Source of the DNA: Bolinopsis microptera
Taxonomy: Eukaryota > Ctenophora > Tentaculata > Lobata > Bolinopsidae
Direction: 5' to 3'
Length of the DNA stretch: 64,000 nt
NCBI RefSeq assembly: GCF_026151205.1
Contig: NC_087074.1
Coordinates: forward strand, 12,381,182-12,445,181
The position numbers and the translations under genes were made by a program. Below the pieces are notes generated by a model, which saw only the letters and a program-made list of their open reading frames with translations, had not been told where the DNA came from and did not search any database. The first letter of the stretch is position 1, and each line of letters starts with the position of its first letter. Shown in pieces: positions 1-11,700 of the stretch.

Positions 1-3000
1 TGGTTTTGGTTCAACTGTAGTCATTGTTGTTGAACCTGTGATGATGGTTGTAGGTGAGATTCGTGTGAAAAATGAGAGAAATTGAGTGCCAACATTTTAA
101 AAGATTTTTCATCAAACTATGATCGTATTAATATTCGTATGTTATGGTGGTACTTGAAGCAATAAAAATCACGCTACCGTCACCAGGGAATATAGGTATG
201 GTTCTAGAAGGTTCTGGTGCATCAGTGGCGGGTTGGACAGTTGTTACTTGTTTCACTGTTGATACTTGTTTCACTGTTGTAACTTGTTTCACTGTTGGTC
301 CCTTTGTCGTAAGTTTTTCTGTCGGAATTTTAGTTGTGTGTTTTTTTGTTGCAATTGGCTTTTCAGTCGAGGTTTCTACAATGGGTTCATCTGAAGGGTT
401 TTCCTCGCAGTCATCTGTAAAAGTTTTCATTTTTTATTTTCTTAACCAAAGAGTGATTCATCATTAAATTTCCTTACAACATCATGATTTATACTCATGA
501 AGGTGGAACATATTTTGTAATAAGTTGTATAGGCAGTATTGTGATGAAATCTTCGTAGTTCTTCTACATCATGGAACATATTTGATTAGTCTCATGGAAA
601 AAAGGACCTGGGCACTAAGTGTCAGCTACTGGTGAACAACTCACCCCTCATACAAGTGCAGAATGTCTGGCCAGTCTCAGTTCCAGTGAATATGGGAGGA
701 CAAGCTTTGCAGAATGTTGCATTCTTCAAGTTTTGATAATATCCAGCAGGACAATCCGAGCATTGCAAGCTTGCTGAAGAAGTGTCCAGATATGTCCCTT
801 CTTTGCAGATGCGGTTATCTGAAAATATCAGGTGTAATCAATAGAGATGCTTGATTACGGTAAAGTGTAATTGCTGATATTATGTATCGAGTTCGATGAA
901 TGGTTATTGTTAGCCGCAAGTGCTTAAATGGTACCTCAATGCGAACATTCACCATTGCCTACTGCTAACAAGAATTTTCTGAGAATATAGAAAAATGACC
1001 CTGTCTCATTAAAATCATCCACTAACCATAATGGCAGTACTCATATTTACTCAATAAAATTAACTTTGAGCTACGCGGTAACATTTTTCCTCAAGTCATA
1101 TTTCTAGTTCACGAAAATTGGGTTTTTTTCAATCTTATGAAAAGCTATGATTGAAGGAATGAAGAATGTATTTTTTCTCTCATCCATTGATGAGAAAAAG
1201 TTTGAAATGTGATATTCATTACACGTCTGGACGAACAACTCCCCTGTTACCTGGTCCCGAGGTAACTTTCAATACCTTCCTAACCCACTCTGAAACGATG
1301 AATTTGGTATTTTCATAATTTGTAGTTCCTTGGAAAGAGTTCTGGTTGATCCTCTTGAGCCGTCTTCCTTTTTACTGGTCTTATTCTTGTCTGAATTTGC
1401 TGTTTTTGTTGTACTGATACTAGTGTCCTCTAATTTGGTATAGAGAAAGGTAGGTTCACATGATCCCAATCCTCCGTATTTGTATCAAATAACTTGTCAT
1501 ATACCCCATTAGCGCCTTATATGTGTCGTATTGGGACGAAATACTGCTCGATATGTACTTAAATCACCACTAATTACTCAAATCACCACTAATTGCGATA
1601 TATGAGCTATGATAAATCACAGCACGATCTAATAGTGAAACGTTTGGGGAAAGAAGAGGTTCGGTATATGAGGTACCCGCTATAGAGAGGCACGGTATAA
1701 AGCCTTATTCTTCAGGGCTTGAAGTATGCAGGCTTGAAGTATGCAGCCGGATTTCAGTTTTATGTAAATTTAAATTTACTAAATAAATTACCCATTATCT
1801 GTTCGTTCAGGACATGAGGTGAGCTGTATCTGAAAGGTCCATCCACGACCCAGTTCCTATTATCCCAGCTTATCAATGGCTCCGCAGTCGTATCTGTCGT
1901 TTCAAAAACATTGACATTGTAGAGGGTGCAATCTGTGGAAATATTGTTGGGTAGTTTTTTTTTGGAGGAGCATGTTACGCCGTAGAAGAGATGTGTGTGA
2001 TGACGGCCACTCCAACGACTAGGAGGAGACCTTTTCATGTAGCATGTATGTGTTATTTTGTTAGTACCGTGACATGTTGATGTCCTCCTTCTGATCAATT
2101 TTTTAAGAAATTTAAACATTGCTAAGTTTACGTTACAATTGGTGTTCAGCATAAAAGTGATCCCATCACCACTTATACAGTACAGCTTTAGTAAGTACGT
2201 AACAATTACAGTATATTATAGCTCTTTGTTTTATTTTCATGAATTATATGTCGTAAATTAAACCTAACGTCTTAGCAAAAAACGAATGTTTAGTTACCTG
2301 ATTCTGCTATGAATGATATAATAAACTTCGCGTCGATAGATATTGGGGTGAAAGATGTATAGTCCCCAGAAGAAACATCCATAAGTTTGATATCCTCAGC
2401 AGTTGCTATCAGTTTCCTTTCAATTAGTTCTACTGGTTCCCCTTCTCGTAGAAACAAATAAATTGTTATCTCGTTGTCAAAGATCTCCAGCTGCAAAGTT
2501 TTGGGGTCAATTACTGGAATGTGGTAGCTCTTCAAAATCACGTTACATAACTACAAATTACAAATTACACGTCATCCCACGTCTATTATAACTCATAATT
2601 GAAGGAAGATAACGTAATGACGTCATATGATAAGAATTAACGATTAAAAGTCCTGACTGAAATAGAAATGACGTGATAAGTTTCCAGATATCCACGTTTG
2701 TAATACATGCTAAATTGTAGCATATTACAAATGTGATTATCTGGATTTGAAAAATCGTTAATTACCTGGACCATAGTGCTAGAAGAAACGAAAAACGTAA
2801 CAGTTATTCCATTTGTTCCAACAATTGCATCAATGGTGTGCATGATGGTCGTACTCTTTAAAAGTACTTTGTATTCTCCTGCGTTCTCATCATCTAAAAA
2901 ATCGGTTAATACTAATTATTTGAAGCCAAATTCTTCCTAAAAGTACACAGTATTAGACGGCATAAAGTATAAACTATAAATCCTACAAAAACAAGGTTTG

Positions 3001-3594
3001 TTTACGTTAATCTGATAAGTTACCTTTTAGTTTTAAGTAATAATTACCTCTATTTTCACACAGCAGGACACGAGCAGCTTCGACAGAACACTTCCTTATA
3101 ATCCAGCCATTGAGTGAAAACTTAGCACATCTTGTGGAGGGTATTTTAACTTTCCAGTTGTTGTATAACAATGGATAGCCATCCAGCCACCGGCCCGCTT
3201 GGTAGTTCAACCAGGCATGTCTCCAATTTGCGTTTACTGAGGTTGACACAGTTTCAAAATCATCTATTGTGTAACAGAAGGGTGCTGTTAAATTCGGCAG
3301 GTTAAAAAGTCAAGACTTCAAAGTACGTAATTTAATTAAATTCTTAAATAAATACTTTACTAAATTCTTGCTAAGAAATTTACCTGAACATTCCTCCGAT
3401 CTGACTAGTGCTTTAAGCCCAGTCTCCTCCTGCTCATTTCTTATTGTGACCAGCTTCCTCCCGCCATCCTCGCACAGCTTTTGAGCTGTCGTGAAATCTA
3501 TCTTAGTCTTCAAGCACTTGAAGTAGAACTCAGTCGACTGGATGCAGGTGAAATATCCGAAAAGGAGTGATGTGAGGACCTTCAGATATGTCAT
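1..3594 (-). CDS. Secreted or membrane-anchored C-type lectin-like, Cys-rich modular protein (5' part, continues off the left edge)
   Basis: Multi-exon gene whose start codon is at 3592-3594. Exon 1 (3384-3594) begins with a hydrophobic signal peptide (MTYLKVLTSLLFGYFTCIQS) and the first half of a C-type lectin-like domain. Exon 2 (3048-3284) completes it, with the motif WLNYQAGRWLDGYPLLYNNW and conserved Cys (CAKF, CSVE, LLCENR). Exons at 2766-2893 and 2298-2529 follow in matching phase and look like a beta-rich extracellular region I do not recognise. A Cys-rich exon at 645-818 reads CSDCPAGYYQ and CKACPP, the spacing of GCC2/GCC3 (ephrin-receptor-like) repeats. A Thr-rich exon starts at 414, and another Thr-rich exon occupies about 1-38. 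Most junctions are phase 1, which suits domain shuffling. Seen: frames, splice sites and Cys pattern. Inferred: that all exons belong to one transcript and that the protein is extracellular. Exons between 818 and 2298 (open reading at 1760-2152 and 1269-1469) are uncertain, and their phase was not reconciled. Confidence 0.6.
1760..2152 (-). CDS. Possible further exon of the lectin-like gene
   Basis: An open frame of 130 codons on the same strand as the lectin-like gene, lying between its 2298-2529 exon and the Cys-rich 645-818 exon. It contains several Cys (STCHG, HTCYM, GVTCSS, STDCTL) and a Trp-rich segment (SWDNRNWVVDGPF), which looks like extracellular protein rather than random translation. 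A phase-1 acceptor that would join it to the upstream exon is only weakly supported, and a run of nine A/T bases inside it may hide an indel. It could be a chance ORF. Confidence 0.3.
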   Translation of the reverse strand: MLNTNCNVNLAMFKFLKKLIRRRTSTCHGTNKITHTCYMKRSPPSRWSGRHHTHLFYGVTCSSKKKLPNNISTDCTLYNVNVFETTDTTAEPLISWDNRNWVVDGPFRYSSPHVLNEQIMGNLFSKFKFT

Positions 3595-5783
3595 TCCATG
3601 GACAAGTTCTCTGTGTGTTGTCTATATTATGTTCATAGTATCTGGTATGATTTGGTAATTGGTTATGATGTACTCTGCGGGGCACCCCTCGACCTCAGAC
3701 TTTTCAACCAAACCATGTTCCAAACTTTGAAAATCTATTAAGTAATACCTTGCCTTTTCCCAAATCAAAGCCTAAATATAATGTATAGCGTTAATGCGAT
3801 GATTTGCATCCTCGTATTGTCAATCTAAAACAACAACAAACTTCGTAATCTACAAAGAACTATGCAAGAAAAACGACGTTATAACTTTCCAATAACTAAG
3901 TCTTGCCTTTCAAAGAACAATAGAGTCACATACATAAAGTTGTAGATACATATGTGACGTGGACCCACCAGAAGGTCTAACCTCATGAAAACAAGGTTAC
4001 ACTACCAAGTCTAGTTTGGAAACAAAGACATTGCGTTGTGAACTTCTTTGTGATCGTAAGCATTGGAGCATTGTATCGACAATGATTTGTCATGTTATTA
4101 TATCATTCAGGAGATCAATGACATAATATGAGAAAGCAAGTGTAGGATATCTAGTATTGGTCTCTATTTGTAAGCTACTGTTACTCCTTTATTTAAAGAG
4201 TCATGAACCTCTGAAAAGTGAAAACAGTAGTTAAGGTAACGGATCATACTGAGCGTACTGTCTAACGCACGGAGGTAACTATCAACAATTAAAGCAAATA
4301 GAAATAAACCCACATTTTTGGTACGAATAAAAGTCTATGCATATTACATATAAATGAAGAGATATTCTTAGCTATAAAGAAATTCAAATTATGTGAACTA
4401 TTACGGTGACATAGTACTCAATATAATTACATCAGTTGCTAGACGGTATCAGATTAGGTAACTAAAGCCCTGGTTGCTAGGTAACTAGGGATTCTTAGCT
4501 CAAGTTACTAAAATCAAATTTGTTTTTAATTAGAATCTCGAATGAAGTGTGATATAAGTAGACTTTTGGTGGTGCAATCTGTTGTTAGTTGTGTCACGTG
4601 TTAGTTGTGTCACGTGTTAGTTATGTCACGTGTTAGGTGTGTCACGTGTTAGTTGTGTCACGTGGATAAACCGTATGAGCGGATTAGAATCTGCAAAGTC
4701 TCTTTCCCTCCCAAAAGGACAGATTGAGTAACCACCTAAAGTAACCAATTACAACATGTCTATTGTCTATTTAAATTCTTTATTGACGACATGCGACAGG
4801 TACAGCGTGTAACGTGTTATTAAAGTGCATCAAAAGCACATTTTGGGCGTTAAAATCAAACCTTAAAAAGCATCTGTTAACAACTAAAGCTCTTACAAGC
4901 CTCAATGTCTAATATTTCGTCCGTTGTGTATTTAAAATCTACAAAAATACAGACGATATTTGACAGTAGGTATCGTGGCAAGCGGAAGAAAAATTTTAAA
5001 CAAAATTTGTAGATTGTCCACTCAGTGCTGATTATTATTATTATTCCATTTTAAATGATCGTAATAAGTGATGCGCACTATCCCTATACCGACACTGCAC
5101 AGTAGAACAAAATGACAGATTTTGACGACGAACTGACAGATTATTATGCTATTCGACCTGGTACCTACTTATTATAAGTATCCGCTGTTAAGTCGCCGAG
5201 ACGTGAACAGCAAGTGAAGAAGATCAATTATCTGACTAAAAGGTAATTTGAACAAAACTTTAATCTGCTTAAACGGGCTTCCTGTCTGGAGGACAATGCA
5301 ATAAGTTAATAATGTCTCAAATTATGTTTGTTAATTTTGCACGATGGATTGGACGAGCGTCATCCTCAACTAAGTTAATGACCTCTGAATTTCATTATCT
5401 GTCTATCCAGTTTAGGTCAAGTCAGTGGAAAACTACAATAATAGGATGAAAGTCCCCTGTTTTGTTTTTAATTAAATAGTTAAACTTTTCAACAGTGAAT
5501 GTTAACAATGGGGCTCTGTGTGTACTACCCTACATTTTAGATTTAATTTTAATCAAAAGCTCATCAAGTGCAAGCAGGGTTTATACCGATCTATTGTCTG
5601 ACACAAATATCAATGATAAATTGCTGTATAAAATTTGGCTTTACTTATTATACTTTTATTACTTATTTATATTTTATTGACGATAAATTGATATAATTAC
5701 ATTGGAGGTAGACGATTCTCCAGTTATTCAAAAACACAGAAATTAAAGCAACCTAACTTTAATAACATATTATTCAGCATAGA
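3595..5783. other. Intergenic region between the lectin-like gene and Tweety
   Basis: Divergent upstream region shared by the lectin-like gene (left, minus strand) and the Tweety gene (right, plus strand). No convincing coding exon is visible. It contains the five-copy E-box array at 4585-4664 and AT-rich DNA, and so should include both promoters. Confidence 0.5.
4585..4664. repeat. Five-unit 16-bp tandem repeat carrying CACGTG E-boxes
   Basis: Unit TTAGTTGTGTCACGTG repeats with exact 16-bp spacing. The palindrome CACGTG falls at 4595, 4611, 4627, 4643 and 4659. The few substitutions (for example in the third and fourth units) lie outside the CACGTG core. The array sits 1.1 kb upstream of the Tweety start codon and 1 kb upstream of the lectin-like gene. 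CACGTG is the binding site of bHLH factors of the MYC/USF/CLOCK type; use as an enhancer here is inference. Confidence 0.75.
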
Positions 5784-8700
5784 ATGAACTATGTAGAGCT
5801 AGGTAGTATGAACGATGAGCTGAGATCTGAGTATGGATTAGCAAATTCTCTTCACGAGCTACCCCACCTGAATCTGTCACTACAAGACATCGTCCACAAG
5901 AACTTCAACTTCTCTAATGATCAGTATATCCAGGTACTTATCTTAGTCATTTTATTTTTCTTAACTTCTGATGAAATCTTTAGACACAAAACAGACGAAA
6001 CATAAAAAGATAAAATAAGCTGTAGAAAATGTCAACTATGTTGTCACAAACGAGTTACTTCAGTGCTAATTGTTCACTAATTTCTAGTGAGCACCGTTTA
6101 TAATAGGTACATGGGTCTTAAACAGCACGTGCCATATCCTTGTACTCTATATATATATATTGTACATACACATGATATGTAGGCAATAATATATAATATC
6201 CTAACAAATTTAAATCTTTCGGAGCGGCCCTGTGAAATATATAAGTCTCCATATTATATAATATTGGATAACACATAGGTCAACATATTGGCAAACATAT
6301 TGGCAAACACAAATAGACGTCAAAGATAAATACTCTGTACTTGAATGTGTTGAGCTGTCACAATAGCAATCACAAAGTTAGGGCGTCCAATTTAAAACAA
6401 AAACATATTTCTTCTGCGAATTCCTCGAAGTTATGTAGAAAAAAGATTGCAAAATTGAAATAGCTCAGATTTTTCCCGATCTATGGCTTTTGAGGTGAAG
6501 TCTCAAATCGTTATTGTCGACTGTCGAGGTTGGGAAATCAGCGTTATTTTATGATACACCAGGTACCATGCGACTACGCATCAGTACGAGCGTACGAGTT
6601 CACATCCCAACATTTTAACCAATGCGCTCCTCGTTTCTGAGTTGCTATGGTAGTATAAATGTATTACGTCGCAAAGTTATTTTATGTAACTTCCAGGTTG
6701 AAATGCGGCCTTCCCCAATTATTGCATTGGATTTAAATAAGATTTAAAAATCAAATTGTGGCAAAAAAGGTAAGACCTAGAATGATTGAATAAACTTAAC
6801 ACATTAAGATAACAACGAAGCCCCGGTTTCTATAAGCACTGTGCTAGGCTTGACTATAAAAGCAAACAAAATTGTATCGAATATAACACCGATTTTAAGA
6901 TAAAACTTATACTCAGCAGTGTTTAAACTAGTCATCTCAGAAAATAACAAGAATACTAAGTTAAGAGAAGTTATACAAATCTATGATAGTTAAACTAGGT
7001 TCGACGCGGGGATTTTAACAAAGATTTAACCATATCATATGCATATATTAGGACGCAATGAAACTACCGGACCATGATGTATGGGGACTTGCCACCCCAC
7101 TGCAACATTAAAATATATCGACTCTGTTACATCGTTTCCTGTTAATATAAAACTCCGTTACAAAATGAATGGCAATACTACACCTTAGACTTTAGTTCGA
7201 TAAAATATTCAATAAAGTAATGTATAACTAGATTTAAGTAAAAGTCTGAAAGAATGTAGAAAACAAAATAATATGTCCATTGTTCAATCCCTAGTGAAGG
7301 AATCTTTAAGAGATATAATATTACAGGGTGAGTAAAAAACCTTCTCACTTTTTGGGGTACGGAGAAAAAAGTACATACACAAAGCAATTATCCTTTTGTA
7401 TAGTCACAGCTATATATCTCGGGATAGCTGATACAAAATATCAAGCTGAATGAAGGTTATGATCATGTCATTCTAGTGAGGTTCTGGGGCTGTGGCTCGG
7501 CTAAAAAGTGATATTTTTACCTATCCTTGCACACAGATGTAGCTCTGACACTCCTTGAACTGCTTAAAAAATATTAATCGGAGATATGTGATAATATATG
7601 GGACGGCCCGGACGCTCCTCATGCCCGGAAACGAGTGGTATCTGGCTAAAGCGCAGTTTTCCGTCATAAAACCTCAAAAATCACTTTTATCAATCTAAAT
7701 GGTAATGTTTCTAGATGTAAAATGTATCAAGGAACACAGTGGTGATATCCATTTGATTCTAAAATGTACTGTTTGTCCGCTACATCAATTTTCAAGGTCT
7801 GCATGCCCATAGTTGGGCATTATGCCAAACAATCGCCTCCTCGCGGAGCTGGAAAGATTTAATGGGCTCTGAAAACTTTAAAGAAATGTTCCCATTGGCT
7901 TTTCCAACATGAATTGACATCCAAAATTACCCCGCTGGTAATATGGCCCCAAATTATCTAGCTGATGGAGAATGTCAAATACGGAAACTTCGTGCAAAGA
8001 TTTTGTAACTGGTCTTCCGGGAATTTGCCTTTTGTGGAAAAAAGTCCAACGGATTCCAAAATACATTTCAAGTACTTTTAGAAAAAGGTTAAGACTAACT
8101 AGTTAAAGAGTTTCAGGAAGATCAGATGTTTTTTCTAATTGAAATTTTCTCTATAAAAAAGGTCATGTTTTTCTTGGAGCACTCTGTAGTATGGAATTTA
8201 TAGCGGAGGGTGAGTGTAGGTAATAATATTGCTACATTCGTGTATGCGATATAGACTATGGCAATACCCAAACGTGGCGATTTTAAGTTCAAATTATGTT
8301 TTACTTAACTTTGTCAATATTACGAAATTAGTAACTGATGGAAGTGCCATTTTGACCATTTATTCGAATCGCTATAGTTTCTTAAAACTAACTGTACAGT
8401 TAAAAACCTGATATACCGCGGACACTGATGTAACACAGCTTTTTACTTTCCCTTAAACTCAGCGGTAAATATAGGTTTTTTTCTTTACACAATTAGTATT
8501 GATTAGTATTATTGATTTATTAAGCATTAATGAATAATTACCGGACCTATTTCAGAGTTTAGAGGTTTACAGTTTATCGGGTGTGGTATTCGGCGTGGCT
8601 CTCTTCATTACTTTTGGATTTATACAGGTAATGTAACTGCGAAATGCGAATAAAGTTAGATGTATAATAATATCATTCTTAGATATATTAAATAACTAGT

Positions 8701-11700
8701 ATAATGCGGGCTACGGCCGGGATGAAAAAAAGCAAACTGCAGATATAAGACCAACCGATACAGATGTGAGTGGCCAAATGTCTCAAAACAAATTATATGA
8801 ACTAAGGTACTGTAGTGAACATTAATTACTGGTAGTTTGGATTATTATAGGTACTGTAGAGAATTGGGAGAGCCGTGTCCCGACAGTTTATGGTAAATGT
8901 AAACCCAGTCACGCTCACATTTGCAACAATTCCAACTGACACGAACAGTTGAAACTGGTTCAGCAGAGACGGTAACTTCTGAGTTAAGGTAGAAATTTAG
9001 AGCAACAGTTTAGATAAACGGGCCGGTCGAGGCACAAATATTAGGCACAAATATTCGCCCAATGCCATCCACGTGATTTGGTATGTGATATTTTCTCAGT
9101 CATAAATCATTTTATGATAATTTTATGATAAGTGCACGTTTAAAAACAGTCTCGTGGACAGCTAAAATCCTGAAATCATTGTTGCGAAGACCGGAAATAG
9201 ATCTTAAATAGGTAAAATGGGCGCCACTGAATGAACTTGCAACAACACGGTTAAATAATGCCTGGTTAGTTGTATTATTTGCCGGTCGGATAATATTTCG
9301 CCTCCGTTATAACAATACTGGTGGTGTTTATAAAATTAAAAACACGAACAACTCACTCAATTGCAATTGAAGCGTAGACACGTGCATGTCAAAAAATAGA
9401 TAAGTAGATATGAAATAGCAGATATTATAATTTATAATCCTACGGTTCAACAGTTAAAAAAAGTAAGCAAATCATCTGATAATTGACTTTGAAGTATGTC
9501 ACTGTCCGCCAATTTACCTTCGCAGGCCTATAGTAATATCTAATACACTGAATATAATACTTAAATCTCAGAGGACAAGAAAGGTTAGTTCAATAAGATA
9601 TTTGGGTACAGTATCTCTTATCGAGTTATAATTTAAAAACAAACAAATTTTGGCAGTTGGGTTTTATGTATCAATACACCATTCCCAGATATGAATCAAG
9701 AGTAATAACATCTCTTAAAGATTGGGATCTACGTATTAGAAAAAATATAAAATACAACAAATAGTGGGTAATTATGTTTGTAATATAAATGTAATATCCG
9801 TCTGAAGAATTACAGGTTCTTTTACAGGCTCTGTTTACATTATATTCAACAATTTGAAACGTGTTGACATCGGTTGTTATTTATGATAATTTAAGCATTA
9901 AAATGAACAAACAGCCCGACAGAAACTTTTACCAGATTGGAATGTGTTGCTGGCGATCATTTAATTGTTTGAGGCGCATTTGATGTAGCAGTGGTCGACA
10001 ATCACCTCAAGAAACTCAACAATTCTGTTACCAGAAATTACAGTAAATCTAGAGTTTGGATAAATAAACATGGAAGAGCAACTAGAGGAAAAAATGTAAA
10101 TATTTAGGTATCAATAGGAAGAAGAATTTAAAGTATTGGAGGTATTTGGAACTTTAGGAAATTGGATCGTATGATCTTGTCCGATCTAACACAAAGACTT
10201 GAGTTTGAAACGTCCTGTGATTGCATTAATTTTGTTATGGCACGAAAAATAAGAAATTCAATTAAGTCGTTAGCATTAAATGACCTAGCCTAGAGTTTGT
10301 AAAATGAGGAACAGTAAGATCAATGGCAAAATTAGTAGGAGGAATGAAATTAATTTTCTTTCGTCTGGCTTATTCAAGACTAATATCTACAACTAATTAC
10401 TATTACGAATATAAAACTTTCCCTCCTCGGTTGAGTTTTCACTGAGGTCCAGTGCACACTAACATTCTTACCTAAGAACGATCCACTCAAGCATAAGACC
10501 AACTGATCCTTGGTTTGGCTCTACAGTCTTGATCTGACAACAAACTAGACGATGGAGATCGCAGAGCGAGTCTCAAACTTGTATCTTTGGCAAGACGTCG
10601 GTTAGTATAGTGGTACAATGATATCATTCAGCGTGCATACTTTCGCAAATGCTAATATGACAGTCATGTTTAAATGCTAATATGACAGTCATATTTGAAA
10701 TTAATTTTTTTTGTTTCCTAAACAAGTTTAAAGAATGAGGGAAGAATGCGATTGTCACACTGGTATTTATGTTTAGGTATTTAGGTTTTTAGATTTAGGT
10801 ATCTAGGTTCAGGTTAAAATAAATCTAAACTCGTACTGGTATAACGTTATTATTAATGCAAGATCACCTGCGGCATAGCAATGCTACAATAACGTTTTAA
10901 ACCGGCTTTTAACCAAATCTAGTAAATGGTCACTTGAGCAAATTCGAACGGTAATAGTAAGTAGGGCGACTTTTAAAAATACTTAAATTTCACCTCAAGA
11001 AACATTTCTCACGATGCTACTAAATGGGCAAAGTTAGTTAATCTAAAGACACTGCTAGAATTATCTAACAAAGGTAGAATAACAACGTACTCCTTCATTC
11101 CTGGCACAATTACTAATGATCGCAGTGCCGCGCAGGGTTCCAGCAAAGTCACATACAAAAAAAATACTCAACTTTCACCCCGAGAAACATTTCTCACGAT
11201 ACTACTAAATGGGCAAAGTTAGTTAATCTCAAGACACTGCTAGAATTATCTAACAAAGGTAGAATAACAACGTACTGCTCCATTCCTGACACAATTACTA
11301 ATGATCGCAGAGTTCTAGAATAGTCACATACAGGGTGGCCCATAAGTGACTACCCACACGCAACCTCTTAATAACTCACGTAATTCGTCTCCAAATTGCA
11401 CCAAAATTCCAGAGATTATAGATATGGGTCAAACTTAGATTTCCTGAAAGTTTCGTAAGCCACGCCCAATTACAGTGGGCGTGGCGTGACACTCCCTCTT
11501 TTTCACTATTGTCTTCATAAAATGAAAACGCTTTAAGCTAAGAACTCAAAATTTTTTGCACACATTTGGCTTGATAATTGAAAACCTTTCCCAAAGTTTC
11601 AAGTTCATTGGTTAAAATATGGCTAAGTTATGACCATTTCAAAACTCATCGGATACGTGATCCGAGCACTCAGTCAGTGATCTCGTCACTTGGCTAATGG

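Noticed and set aside
7324-8190. A MITE with ends CAGGGTGAGT
   Set aside because: The right end matches too poorly, and no target duplication or second copy could be seen.
10597-10640. Half of a tRNA gene (GTCGGTTAGTATAGTGGTAC)
   Set aside because: It resembles a tRNA 5' half with an A box, but there is no anticodon stem or B box downstream.
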